This document shows, one piece after another, positions 27,570-35,885 of a stretch of DNA of 64,000 nucleotides. A program made the translations under genes and the position numbers. Under the pieces are notes generated by a model, which searched no databases, was not told the origin of the DNA, and saw nothing but the letters and a program-made list of their open reading frames with translations. This DNA is from Pseudoalteromonas carrageenovora IAM 12662 (lineage in GTDB: Bacteria; Pseudomonadota; Gammaproteobacteria; Enterobacterales; Alteromonadaceae): assembly GCF_900239935.1 (NCBI RefSeq), contig NZ_LT965928.1, positions 1,052,197 through 1,116,196 on the forward strand. The letters are read 5' to 3'. Numbering within the stretch: the first letter of the stretch is position 1; each line of letters starts with the position of its first letter.

Positions 27570-29126
27570 ATGCGTCTAGATATTCACTGTGCTGATCGAA
27601 TTGGTATTGCCCAAGAAATCCTTAATATATTAGTTAACTACAGCGTTGATTTAAAAGGGATTGAAGTCGATTCTGTTAATTGCCGTATGTACGTGAGCTT
27701 TCCTGAAATTGAATTTGAACAATTTCAAAAAATCATGCCTTCGATACGTTTAATAGATGGTGTTCATGATGTGCGTACGACTGCATTTTTGCCCTCAGAA
27801 CGTGAGCACAACGAACTAAATACATTACTGCGTGCATTACCCGATGGTGTTATATCAATTGATGCTAAAGGTTGGGTACGTTTATGTAACGACGCCGCAT
27901 GTAAAGACTTACAACTTATCGAAAAAGAAGTTATCGGGGCAAACATTAATAACTTGCTCAAAGGGTTTAACTTTACGCGCTGGTTAGAAGGCAAAGAGGT
28001 GCTTGGTCAAACCACACGCGTTGAAGTTGCTGGTGAAGACTTTATTGCCGACATTTTACCTATCGCAGTGCCGCAAGGTGGCGAAGGTGATGTACTTGCT
28101 GGTGCAGTTATTAATATTAAATCGCAAAGCCGACTAGGGCAGCAAGTAAGTGCCTTTAGGCGCTACGGACAAGAAAGCTTTGCAACTATTCACAATTTTA
28201 GTACCGCGATGCGTCGAGTTGTGCGTGAAGCACGTAAAATGGCGCAATTAGAAGCTCCCATTTTAATTACTGGCGAAACAGGTACGGGTAAAGAGTTACT
28301 CGCTCGAGCTTGCCACTATGCATCAAATCGTTCTGTTAAGCCTTTTATTGCGCTTTCTTGTGCGTCACTTCCTGATGATGTTGCTGAGTCTGAATTATTT
28401 GGCTACGCCGGATATGAAGAAAACACAGCGCCTAAACGTGGCGTATTAGAACAAGCTGATGGTGGTACTGTGTTTTTAGATGAAGTTGGCGAAATGTCGA
28501 CTCAATTACAAACTAAGTTACTGCGCTTTTTGCAAGATGGCACGTTTAGAAAAGTTGGCGATGAAAACGAAGTTAAAGTAAATGTACGCATTATTGCAGC
28601 GACTCAAAAAGACTTACCAGCAATGGTTCAAGAGGGCGTCTTTAGGGAAGACTTATATTATCGCATCAATGTGTTAACCCTTGAAATAGCGCCACTCAGA
28701 GACCGAAAAGCTGATGTTGGGCCGCTGGCTGAGCACTTTATTCAAAAGTACGCACAGCAAAATGGTCATGCAATTCCATTGCTTTCACAAGAGTGTTTAA
28801 GCTTTTTACAGCAATATCCTTGGCCTGGGAATGTACGCCAGCTTGAAAATGCAATTTACCGTGCAGTATCATTGTTGGATGACAGTGAGCTACGTGTAGA
28901 GCATTTACAATTGCCTACTTTTACTCATGACCTAGGGTATTTAGAATCAGACTTTGAAGGCTCCTTAGATCAAGCAGTAAAACGCTTTGAAGCTACTTTA
29001 CTTCGTAAGCTTTATCCTGCTTATCCAAGTTCACGACAGTTGGCCAAGCGTTTAGGCTTAAGCCATACCGCAGTGGCAAATAAATTGCGTGATTACGGTA
29101 TTAACCGTAAAACCGTAAAGGTGTAA
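27570..29126 (+). CDS. tyrR: transcriptional regulator TyrR of aromatic amino-acid genes
   Basis: This 518-residue protein has the TyrR layout: ACT domain (~1-70), PAS domain (~80-190), AAA+ domain with Walker A GETGTGKE (235-242) and Walker B VFLDEVGEM, and a C-terminal helix-turn-helix (~480-515, SSRQLAKRLGLSHTAVANKL). The GAFTGA loop needed to contact sigma54 is absent (ELFGYAGYEENTAP instead), as in TyrR proteins that act with sigma70. In this group TyrR/PhhR controls phenylalanine and tyrosine uptake and degradation, so hpd and fahA in this window are likely targets. GAGG precedes the ATG. Confidence 0.95.
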   Translation: MRLDIHCADRIGIAQEILNILVNYSVDLKGIEVDSVNCRMYVSFPEIEFEQFQKIMPSIRLIDGVHDVRTTAFLPSEREHNELNTLLRALPDGVISIDAKGWVRLCNDAACKDLQLIEKEVIGANINNLLKGFNFTRWLEGKEVLGQTTRVEVAGEDFIADILPIAVPQGGEGDVLAGAVINIKSQSRLGQQVSAFRRYGQESFATIHNFSTAMRRVVREARKMAQLEAPILITGETGTGKELLARACHYASNRSVKPFIALSCASLPDDVAESELFGYAGYEENTAPKRGVLEQADGGTVFLDEVGEMSTQLQTKLLRFLQDGTFRKVGDENEVKVNVRIIAATQKDLPAMVQEGVFREDLYYRINVLTLEIAPLRDRKADVGPLAEHFIQKYAQQNGHAIPLLSQECLSFLQQYPWPGNVRQLENAIYRAVSLLDDSELRVEHLQLPTFTHDLGYLESDFEGSLDQAVKRFEATLLRKLYPAYPSSRQLAKRLGLSHTAVANKLRDYGINRKTVKV

Positions 29127-29137
29127 TAATAAGTTTC

Positions 29138-29162
29138 ATGGGCACTAGTTTTTAGTGCCCAT
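29138..29162. terminator. bidirectional terminator between tyrR and the secreted unknown
   Basis: A perfect 10-bp stem ATGGGCACTA / TAGTGCCCAT with a 5-base loop is followed by ATTTTTAG on the plus strand. It overlaps the last codons of the convergent gene. Confidence 0.8.
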
Positions 29163-29639
29163 ATTTTTAGTAACCCCATCTATAGCTATTGTTTCTATAC
29201 CGCCTTCATTAAAGTTCATCACTATACTTGCGTTGTTACGGGTAAAAAAGTAACTACGACCATTGAGTTCAATAACATAGTCACCTTTTACCGGATCGCT
29301 AAACTGCTGCTTTTTTAATATAACGTTATGATCGCCAATGTGCCATTCAAACTCTTTAATAAAGCCGTTGTTAAACTCCTGTACCCATACTTGGCTATCA
29401 TCTTTAGCAAGTGTGATTGCAACAGAGTAAGAGCTAGGAATTTGCTCCATATTGTAACTTTTTGAGCCTATACTGAATTTTTCAGCTTGTTGCTGCCATT
29501 TAAATCCAAATTCAAATTCTTTAACTACGCCAGTTGGGTAAGTTACAGTTCCTTTGCCTGGTAACGAAAAATCGGCAAGCGCACTATAGCTAGGTGCTAA
29601 CAACACAATCCCAGCAATAACATTAATATTTAATTTCAT
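29145..29639 (-). CDS. secreted protein of unknown function
   Basis: This 164-residue protein has a clear signal peptide (about 1-22, GIVLLAPSYSALA) and a mature part of alternating short beta strands rich in aromatic residues, with repeats of the style FEFGFKW and KEFEWHIG. I do not recognise a family or catalytic motif, and there are no cysteines to suggest disulfides. A small periplasmic or outer-surface beta protein is the most that can be said. It is divergent from the thioesterase-like gene and convergent with tyrR, sharing a terminator. Confidence 0.7.
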   Translation of the reverse strand: MKLNINVIAGIVLLAPSYSALADFSLPGKGTVTYPTGVVKEFEFGFKWQQQAEKFSIGSKSYNMEQIPSSYSVAITLAKDDSQVWVQEFNNGFIKEFEWHIGDHNVILKKQQFSDPVKGDYVIELNGRSYFFTRNNASIVMNFNEGGIETIAIDGVTKNMGTKN

Positions 29640-29744
29640 GATTTTACTTTTTATTATAATAATGATTTAAGATTAAATTAGAAAATTCGTGTTAGCAAGT
29701 GGCTGTGCTACACTCGTGTAAAATTAACTGGTAAGACCTTTGTT

Positions 29745-30281
29745 GTGAACCTATATATTCGACTTTTATTATTATTTTTTAAAATTAAACGCAATCAGCA
29801 TTATCAAGATTTACTCGATACAGTAGATATTGATTACAAAGCGTTGCCTACTGATTGCGATATTAATATGCATCTAACAAATTCTCGCTATCTTGCGATG
29901 ATGGATTTATCTCGTACGTGGATGATCGAAAGAATTGGCTTATTAAAACAAGTAATGAAACGTCGTTGGTTTCCTATAGTAAATGCCACAGCTATTACTT
30001 ATATTCGTGATATTAAGCCTATGCAGCGCTATACAATAAGCACTAAATTAGTGGGCTGGGATCATAAATATTTTTACATAGAGCAAAAGTTTCATTCAGA
30101 GCGTGGCTTACATGCTGTTGCATATGTACGAGGTGTGTTTAAAAATAAAAAAGGTATTGTAAGTATTGAAGAAATGCTTGAAGTAGCTGGTTTTGAAGGC
30201 CAAACTCCTATTTTACCAAGCGAAGTTATGCACTGGAAAGAAATGCTAGAGCAGAAAAAAATAACTAACTTACCTAAGTAG
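29745..30281 (+). CDS. hotdog-fold acyl-CoA thioesterase-like protein
   Basis: This 178-residue protein resembles 4HBT/Them6-type thioesterases. DYKALPTDCDINMHLTNSRY holds the Asp and Asn/His region typical of 4-hydroxybenzoyl-CoA-like active sites, followed by the long hotdog helix MMDLSRTWMIERIGLLKQ. It begins with a hydrophobic N-terminus (LYIRLLLLFFKI), so it may sit on the membrane. Start is GTG with a weak ribosome site. The substrate is unknown. Confidence 0.8.
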   Translation: MNLYIRLLLLFFKIKRNQHYQDLLDTVDIDYKALPTDCDINMHLTNSRYLAMMDLSRTWMIERIGLLKQVMKRRWFPIVNATAITYIRDIKPMQRYTISTKLVGWDHKYFYIEQKFHSERGLHAVAYVRGVFKNKKGIVSIEEMLEVAGFEGQTPILPSEVMHWKEMLEQKKITNLPK

Positions 30282-30311
30282 CTCTAACTCATATAGGCGC
30301 TTAGCGCCTAT

Positions 30312-30620
30312 TTATGCTTTTACGTTTAACTTACCTTGAAAGTCTTGCCATCCAGGTGGAAATTGCCCTCTTAACACATACGAAAAAGCAATTAACTCGG
30401 CAATCACATAATAGAGCTCTTTGGGTATTTCTTCACCAAGTTTTAAGTGTGAGAGTGTTTTAGCGAGCGCCTCATCTTGGTGGATCATAATCCCTTTTTG
30501 CTTAGCCGCTGCTATTATTTCATCTGCTAATTCACCAAAACCTTTTACACTGACTGTAGGTGAGTTGCCTGCTTCGTATAAAAGGCCGATGGCTGATTTA
30601 TCGTTAGATGCATTGCTCAT
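30312..30620 (-). CDS. FlhB C-terminal-domain-like protein
   Basis: This 102-residue protein resembles the cytoplasmic tail of FlhB/YscU export-switch proteins but lacks the membrane part. AIGLLYEAGNSPTVSVKGFGELADEII and ELYYVIAELIAFSY match that domain; the self-cleavage NPTH motif is replaced by GNSPTVSV. Stand-alone FlhB-tail proteins exist in many flagellated bacteria next to a FliK-like gene, as here. Its role in hook-length control or export switching is inferred. It starts 2 bp after the fliK-like stop, so the two are one unit. Confidence 0.8.
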   Translation of the reverse strand: MSNASNDKSAIGLLYEAGNSPTVSVKGFGELADEIIAAAKQKGIMIHQDEALAKTLSHLKLGEEIPKELYYVIAELIAFSYVLRGQFPPGWQDFQGKLNVKA

Positions 30621-30622
30621 AA

Positions 30623-33055
30623 TTAAACCTTAATGTTAATAATGGCGTGAGATTTATAAAAATCGCTGTGTTTAGCATCGCCTCTTTTTAAATTTAGTTC
30701 ACCTACTTGTAAGCCGTGCTTAGCCAGTTTTGAACGTAGGTTATCTAAATGCGGGTGAGCAATAGCACTTACCTCTTGGCTTGAGGCGAGTAGCTGGCAA
30801 TCAAGTGCTTTATCCATTAACTCTGCCGTTATTTGTAGTTGCCCAAGTTGCGCGTAATCAAAATTTAGCCTTACAAACCATACATTTTTATCTTCTAATT
30901 TATCTGCACTTGGTTTTTTATATTGCCCTAGGGTTATTTCGGTTTGCCCAGCTTCTGGTGGCAGTTTCATAGGAAACAAAAACTGCGCTAGCGGGTTTGT
31001 ATCAGTTTGTTGATTAGGAGTAAGCGCACTAACTTGAGTAAGCGTGTTTTTTACTTGTACTATTTCGCTTGCCAATGCTTGTACTTGAGCTTGTTGTAAT
31101 TGCTCAAGTATTTTGGGGCCAGTATTACCTGTTTTAAATGTAGGGATGAGTACTTGCAGTAGGGCATCTAAACCAGTTTGATTATTAAAGGTCAAAGGCG
31201 TGACTGATTGGCTAATAATAGGGGCAGCTAAAATACTAACAGCCACTTGCTCAAGCCCTTTACTAAAGCTACTTTGCAATGATTCGCTTGAAAGCAATGT
31301 TGGCTGTATGGTTGCTAATATCTCACGTTGAACAGTCGCAGGATTTATATTGCTACTCGATACCATTCTATTAAATGCCTGATTAACTAGGCGAGTTAGA
31401 TCAGGAGTGTTCTGTGTGGCTTTATGTGCTATTTCTGCAATTTGGCTACTTAGCAAAGGTTTATCAGTCACTATATTTGGCGCTGTTACTGGTAAGCTTA
31501 ATAATTTACTGAAAAGCTTAGCTTCAATAGGCTGTAACATTTGGCTTCGTGAAGGCATTTCTCCGGGTAAAAATTGTTTAACGCTCGCTTGAGTTGACTG
31601 TGACATTGATGGTTTTTGGTTATCAGCCACAGCAGCGGTTAGCTGACTTTGCAAGCCTTGTAATGTTTTAGGCTGCAGTTCAGGGATTTTTGTAATTAAT
31701 GGTGCGGCCTTTTGCTCAACAGCAATTTTTTCATCAACGGGTTTAGTTATTGCGGGTGTGTGAACTGTGTTTTGTTGTGGCGTATTTAAAGGTGTTTGAC
31801 TTGGTTGAACAGTGTGTGAAGAGGATTGCCAAACATTTACCCTTGCTTTAACTAATTGTGTTAACTGCATTAAAGCAGGTAGTTGATTAAAGTGTTTTTG
31901 TAGTGGTGGTGCTTCCAGGTTTTTAACTTTATTTAGTGTGTTATCTATATGGTCAGTAATATTTATTTGCGTTATTAAAGGTTTACCTAGTTGCTTTAAA
32001 TCTTGAGTTGATGTGGTTTGGTTTTGCTCAGTGGTATTAGCACTCAATGAGTGTTTTGAACTGTCAGTAAAAGGTCTGCTTTCAAAATATTTAACAGCGT
32101 CGTTAATGCGGGTTTTAAAATCACTAAAGCTTGTTTGTAGCCACGACTTTATAGGGCTGTTCGTGCCAACTAAAGGGCTTAGCGTATTGTTTAAAGCCTC
32201 AGATGGTAAAGCGCTTGGTTGAGCACTCACAATGTTGTTAAACGCCTTAGTAAATGAGTTATTAAGGGTTACTTGCATTGTATTTATTTGTGTTTTTATT
32301 AAAACTTTGTCGGCTTGATTGGACAAGCCTACTTTTAAAGGGGTGTTCGGCAATTCGCTCACTTGTTTGTTATTTAAAGGTATTGTGAATGAGCCTTGTT
32401 TTTGTGGATGCGTTAAAATAGCAAGTTTGGGTGTTGTTTTTAGCTCCGCACTTGGTAATAAAGCTGTTAGTAGTTTAGCTAATTTTGTTTGCGTTAAGGG
32501 CTGTGAATGCACGGTATCTGCAAATCGATTTACAGCATTAAGTTGAGCGCCTTTATTATTTGTACTCACGATTACTTTTAAAGGTTGCTCCGATGAAAGT
32601 ATTTGCGCCACGTCTTTATTTATAGCAATACTGGCATTGAGTTTTTCAATAACTAGCTTAGGTGAAGGCGAAAGCACTATTTGTGCTGGCATAGGTTTGC
32701 TTTCTACCTCGGTGCCTGTATTTATGTAATTAAGTAAACGCTGTAATTGCGCAGGCTGGTTTAATGACACTGTTGTATTATTTGGCGTTATAGTGAGTTG
32801 TTTACCATCGAGGCTTAATTGAATATTTGCACTTGCTATTTTTTGGGTACTTGGTGCTTCACTTGAGGTGCCCAATCTAATTGTTTGCCAATGTTTATCT
32901 ACAAATACATCAAGCGTGATTGAGCCTTTACTAAATTGAATGTTTTTGGCCGCAATAACCTCATCTGGTAATTGTGTTAATTCATTAGTGTGCTTGTTGG
33001 TCGTTTGATTGTTAACCAATGAATTAGATAATGTTATTTGCGTTGGTGTATTCAT
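30623..33055 (-). CDS. FliK-like flagellar hook-length control protein
   Basis: This 810-residue protein is mostly low-complexity Gln/Thr/Asn/Ser/Pro-rich sequence (to ~690), which fits the extended ruler part of FliK proteins. The C-terminal ~100 residues match the Flg_hook domain: NVWFVRLNFDYAQLGQLQIT and LRSKLAKHGLQVGELNLKRG. It is longer than typical FliK (about 400-600). It is paired with a FlhB-tail protein and is far from other flagellar genes in this window, so a second or variant FliK is possible. It is divergent from the ccm operon. Confidence 0.75.
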   Translation of the reverse strand: MNTPTQITLSNSLVNNQTTNKHTNELTQLPDEVIAAKNIQFSKGSITLDVFVDKHWQTIRLGTSSEAPSTQKIASANIQLSLDGKQLTITPNNTTVSLNQPAQLQRLLNYINTGTEVESKPMPAQIVLSPSPKLVIEKLNASIAINKDVAQILSSEQPLKVIVSTNNKGAQLNAVNRFADTVHSQPLTQTKLAKLLTALLPSAELKTTPKLAILTHPQKQGSFTIPLNNKQVSELPNTPLKVGLSNQADKVLIKTQINTMQVTLNNSFTKAFNNIVSAQPSALPSEALNNTLSPLVGTNSPIKSWLQTSFSDFKTRINDAVKYFESRPFTDSSKHSLSANTTEQNQTTSTQDLKQLGKPLITQINITDHIDNTLNKVKNLEAPPLQKHFNQLPALMQLTQLVKARVNVWQSSSHTVQPSQTPLNTPQQNTVHTPAITKPVDEKIAVEQKAAPLITKIPELQPKTLQGLQSQLTAAVADNQKPSMSQSTQASVKQFLPGEMPSRSQMLQPIEAKLFSKLLSLPVTAPNIVTDKPLLSSQIAEIAHKATQNTPDLTRLVNQAFNRMVSSSNINPATVQREILATIQPTLLSSESLQSSFSKGLEQVAVSILAAPIISQSVTPLTFNNQTGLDALLQVLIPTFKTGNTGPKILEQLQQAQVQALASEIVQVKNTLTQVSALTPNQQTDTNPLAQFLFPMKLPPEAGQTEITLGQYKKPSADKLEDKNVWFVRLNFDYAQLGQLQITAELMDKALDCQLLASSQEVSAIAHPHLDNLRSKLAKHGLQVGELNLKRGDAKHSDFYKSHAIINIKV

Positions 33056-33158
33056 TATTTTAAATCAAGTTTTCGTTAATCGATTATAAAGCAATATTCG
33101 TATTACCCTATCATTATGGTAGACTAACGCCTAATTTTTGGCATAGAGAATCGTCATC

Positions 33159-33779
33159 TTGTTACACATTAAGTCCGTCACCTGCATCAAGCAAGATCGT
33201 TGTTTGTTTGCGGATCTTAATTTTAGCCTTAATAGCGGTCAAATCATGCAATTAGCGGGTCCTAATGGGGCTGGTAAAACATCGTTATTGCGTATTGTCG
33301 CGGGTTTTTCTGTGCCTGACGAAGGCGCTGTTTTATTCAATCAGCAGCCAATTAATAAGTACTATGAAGAGTATGCACAAGAGCTGCTATTCATCGGTCA
33401 TAAAACTGGGGTTAATACGCAGCTCACCGCAATTGAAAATGTACAATATTGGTTGCAAATTAATGGCTATCAAGACACTCCCGATTTATACCCTATTTTA
33501 GCAAAGCTTGGCTTGGTTGGCCTTGAAGACGTGCCGGTAAGAATGCTCTCTGCAGGGCAGCAAAGGCGCGTGGCGCTGGTGCGGTTATGGCTAAGTGATT
33601 GCAAACTTTGGGTATTAGATGAGCCATTTACCGCCCTTGATAAAAGCGGCGTAGCTTACTTGCAGCAACGCTTTGGTGAGCATTTAAAAACCGGTGGCGC
33701 TATTTTATTAACGACCCATCAAGACTTAACCACTCACTTTGATAACTTGCAAACGGTTACGTTGGAGTATCGTCACTAA
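33159..33779 (+). CDS. ccmA: heme exporter ATP-binding protein CcmA
   Basis: This 206-residue ABC ATPase opens the cytochrome c maturation operon. Walker A GPNGAGKTS (34-42), the ABC signature LSAGQQRRVAL and Walker B LWVLDEP are intact. With CcmB it powers release of holo-CcmE from CcmC. The start is a TTG at 33159 with no good alternative. Its stop overlaps the ccmB ATG by one base. Confidence 0.95.
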   Translation: MLHIKSVTCIKQDRCLFADLNFSLNSGQIMQLAGPNGAGKTSLLRIVAGFSVPDEGAVLFNQQPINKYYEEYAQELLFIGHKTGVNTQLTAIENVQYWLQINGYQDTPDLYPILAKLGLVGLEDVPVRMLSAGQQRRVALVRLWLSDCKLWVLDEPFTALDKSGVAYLQQRFGEHLKTGGAILLTTHQDLTTHFDNLQTVTLEYRH

Positions 33780-34465
33780 TGACTCGTCAACACTCTTACT
33801 GGCAGCTATTTAGCGCGGTGTTTAGTAAAGATGTAAAGCTTGCATTTCGCCAGCGTGCTGAAATAGTTAATCCTATTTTATTCTTTTTGATTGTTATTTC
33901 GTTATTTCCGTTAGCAATTGGGCCTGAGCCCGGTCTACTTGCGAGAATGGCGCCCGGTATTATCTGGGTTGCAGCGCTACTTTCTACCATGCTTGGGCTC
34001 GATAAGTTATTTAGAGATGACTATAACGATGGCTCATTAGAGCAGTTAATTGCCTCTTCTTACCCGCTATCTTTATCAGTTTTAGGCAAAGTGGCTGCGC
34101 ATTGGGTTGTAACAGGGCTACCTCTTGTATTAATGACTCCGCTTTTTGCCTTATTACTAAATTTAGAAAGCCAATCATTACTGGCAACCGTATTAACATT
34201 ATTATTAGGTACGCCATTATTAAGCTTTATAGGCGCAATAGGTGCGGGCCTGACTGTAGGATTACAAAAGGGCGGCATTTTAATGAGTTTACTGGTATTG
34301 CCTTTGTATATTCCTGTTTTAATTTTTGCAACGTCTGCTATCGACACCAGCTCTATGTCGCTGGATTATAGTGGGCAGCTTGCCATCCTTGGTGCCATGT
34401 TAGTTATTGCTATTATAAGTGCGCCAATTGCCATATCGTCAGCTTTAAAAGTGAGTGTAAGTTAA
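33779..34465 (+). CDS. ccmB: heme exporter membrane protein CcmB
   Basis: This 228-residue inner-membrane protein has six hydrophobic helices and the family opening FSKDVKLAFRQRAEIVNPILFF. It is the membrane partner of CcmA in the CcmABCD complex. Length matches the family (about 220). Start and stop overlap ccmA and ccmC by one base each (TAATG), indicating tight coupling. Confidence 0.95.
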   Translation: MTRQHSYWQLFSAVFSKDVKLAFRQRAEIVNPILFFLIVISLFPLAIGPEPGLLARMAPGIIWVAALLSTMLGLDKLFRDDYNDGSLEQLIASSYPLSLSVLGKVAAHWVVTGLPLVLMTPLFALLLNLESQSLLATVLTLLLGTPLLSFIGAIGAGLTVGLQKGGILMSLLVLPLYIPVLIFATSAIDTSSMSLDYSGQLAILGAMLVIAIISAPIAISSALKVSVS

Positions 34466-35202
34466 TGTGGAAGTGGTTACATCCCTATGCTAAAGCGGAG
34501 CGTGCATATCAGCTATGCAATACGTTACTGCCTTATTTTGCCGTCGTTACGGTTATTACTATGATTGTTGGTTGGGTTTGGGGGTTAGGTTTTGCCCCTG
34601 CCGATTACCAACAAAAAGATAGTTACCGTATTATTTTTATTCATGTGCCTTCAGCTATTTTATCCATGGGCGCGTATTCCTCAATGGCGATAGCCGCAAT
34701 TGTTGCACTTGTTTGGCAGTTACGTAATGCAGAACTTGCAGTAATTGCTATTGCGCCAGTAGGGGCGTGTATAACTGCCATTGCACTTATAACCGGTGCC
34801 GCATGGGGTAAACCTATGTGGGGAGCATGGTGGGTATGGGATGCACGTTTAACTTCAGAGCTTATTTTATTGTTTTTATATTTGGGAGTGCTTTCGCTTT
34901 ACCATGCTTTTGAAGATAAAAAATCAGCTGGCCGTGCGGCTTCAATTTTAGCAATTGTAGGGGTTATTAATTTACCTATTATTCATTACTCAGTAGAGTG
35001 GTGGAATACGCTACACCAAGGTGCAACTATTACAAAACTCGACACAAAAGCAATTGACCCTAGTATGTTTTGGCCACTCATGGTGAATATTTTAGCGTTT
35101 GCAGCATTTGTAGGTACTGTGACTTTAATTCGTCTTAAAAATGAAATTTTACAACGTGAAAAGCATCGCCCTTGGGTGCGAGCGTTGTTAAATAAGGGGT
35201 AG
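34465..35202 (+). CDS. ccmC: heme-handling protein CcmC
   Basis: This 245-residue protein has six membrane helices and the tryptophan-rich heme-handling loop WGAWWVWDARLTSEL. CcmC places heme onto CcmE in the periplasm, together with CcmD. FIHVPSAILSMGAYSSM carries the first conserved His. Length agrees with the family. It is 2 bp upstream of ccmD. Confidence 0.96.
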   Translation: MWKWLHPYAKAERAYQLCNTLLPYFAVVTVITMIVGWVWGLGFAPADYQQKDSYRIIFIHVPSAILSMGAYSSMAIAAIVALVWQLRNAELAVIAIAPVGACITAIALITGAAWGKPMWGAWWVWDARLTSELILLFLYLGVLSLYHAFEDKKSAGRAASILAIVGVINLPIIHYSVEWWNTLHQGATITKLDTKAIDPSMFWPLMVNILAFAAFVGTVTLIRLKNEILQREKHRPWVRALLNKG

Positions 35203-35204
35203 TT

Positions 35205-35408
35205 ATGCAGTTTGACTCTTTTTCAGATTTTATTGCTATGGGAGGCTATGGATTTTATGTATGGCTTTCTTTTGGTGCATGCGCACTTATTTTACTCGGT
35301 ATTTTATTAAACTCTCTTAGAGATACTAAACGTATTATGGCCTCTGTAGAGCAACAAATAATACGCGAAGAAAGAATTAAAAAAGCTAAGCAGGAACAAA
35401 CATCATGA
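35205..35408 (+). CDS. ccmD: heme exporter subunit CcmD
   Basis: This 67-residue protein has one transmembrane helix ([19 protein letters not shown]) and a charged cytoplasmic tail, the standard CcmD form. [17 protein letters not shown] matches the family start. It helps release holo-CcmE. Its stop overlaps the ccmE start by 4 bp (ATGA). Confidence 0.93.
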   Translation: MQFDSFSDFIAMGGYGFYVWLSFGACALILLGILLNSLRDTKRIMASVEQQIIREERIKKAKQEQTS

Positions 35409-35884
35409 ACCCACGACGTAAAAAACGCCTATTAGTGATTATTGCCGTACTGTTTGGTATAGGTACTTCTATTGGTCTTGTGTTGTATGCACTACAAGAA
35501 AACATAAACTTGTTTTACACACCAAGTGAATTAATTGACGGTAAAGGCCCAAATAAAGAAAAACCACACATAGGTCAAAAGTTAAGAATTGGCGGTATGG
35601 TCGTGCCTGGCACTGTTGAGCGAAACGAGCAAAGTTTACAAGTAAGCTTTAAGCTCATTGATACAGGCCCATTAGTAACTGTTCGCTATCAGGGTATTTT
35701 GCCAGACTTATTTCGCGAAGGGCAAGGGATTGTAGCGCAAGGAGTTTTAGTTGAACCTAATGTAATTGAGGCCTTTGAGGTGCTTGCAAAGCATGATGAA
35801 GAATACATGCCAGCAGAAGTTGCTGAAGCAGTAAAAGGCATCAAGCACGAAAAACCAAAATACAACCTAGATAGCGGTAATTAA
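35405..35884 (+). CDS. ccmE: heme chaperone CcmE
   Basis: This 159-residue periplasmic protein is anchored by an N-terminal helix (~9-29). The heme-binding motif is visible as [10 protein letters not shown], with covalent heme ligand His130 and Tyr134, the same numbering as E. coli. The OB-fold core precedes it. It shuttles heme from CcmC to CcmF. Confidence 0.97.
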   Translation: MNPRRKKRLLVIIAVLFGIGTSIGLVLYALQENINLFYTPSELIDGKGPNKEKPHIGQKLRIGGMVVPGTVERNEQSLQVSFKLIDTGPLVTVRYQGILPDLFREGQGIVAQGVLVEPNVIEAFEVLAKHDEEYMPAEVAEAVKGIKHEKPKYNLDSGN

Positions 35885-35885
35885 T

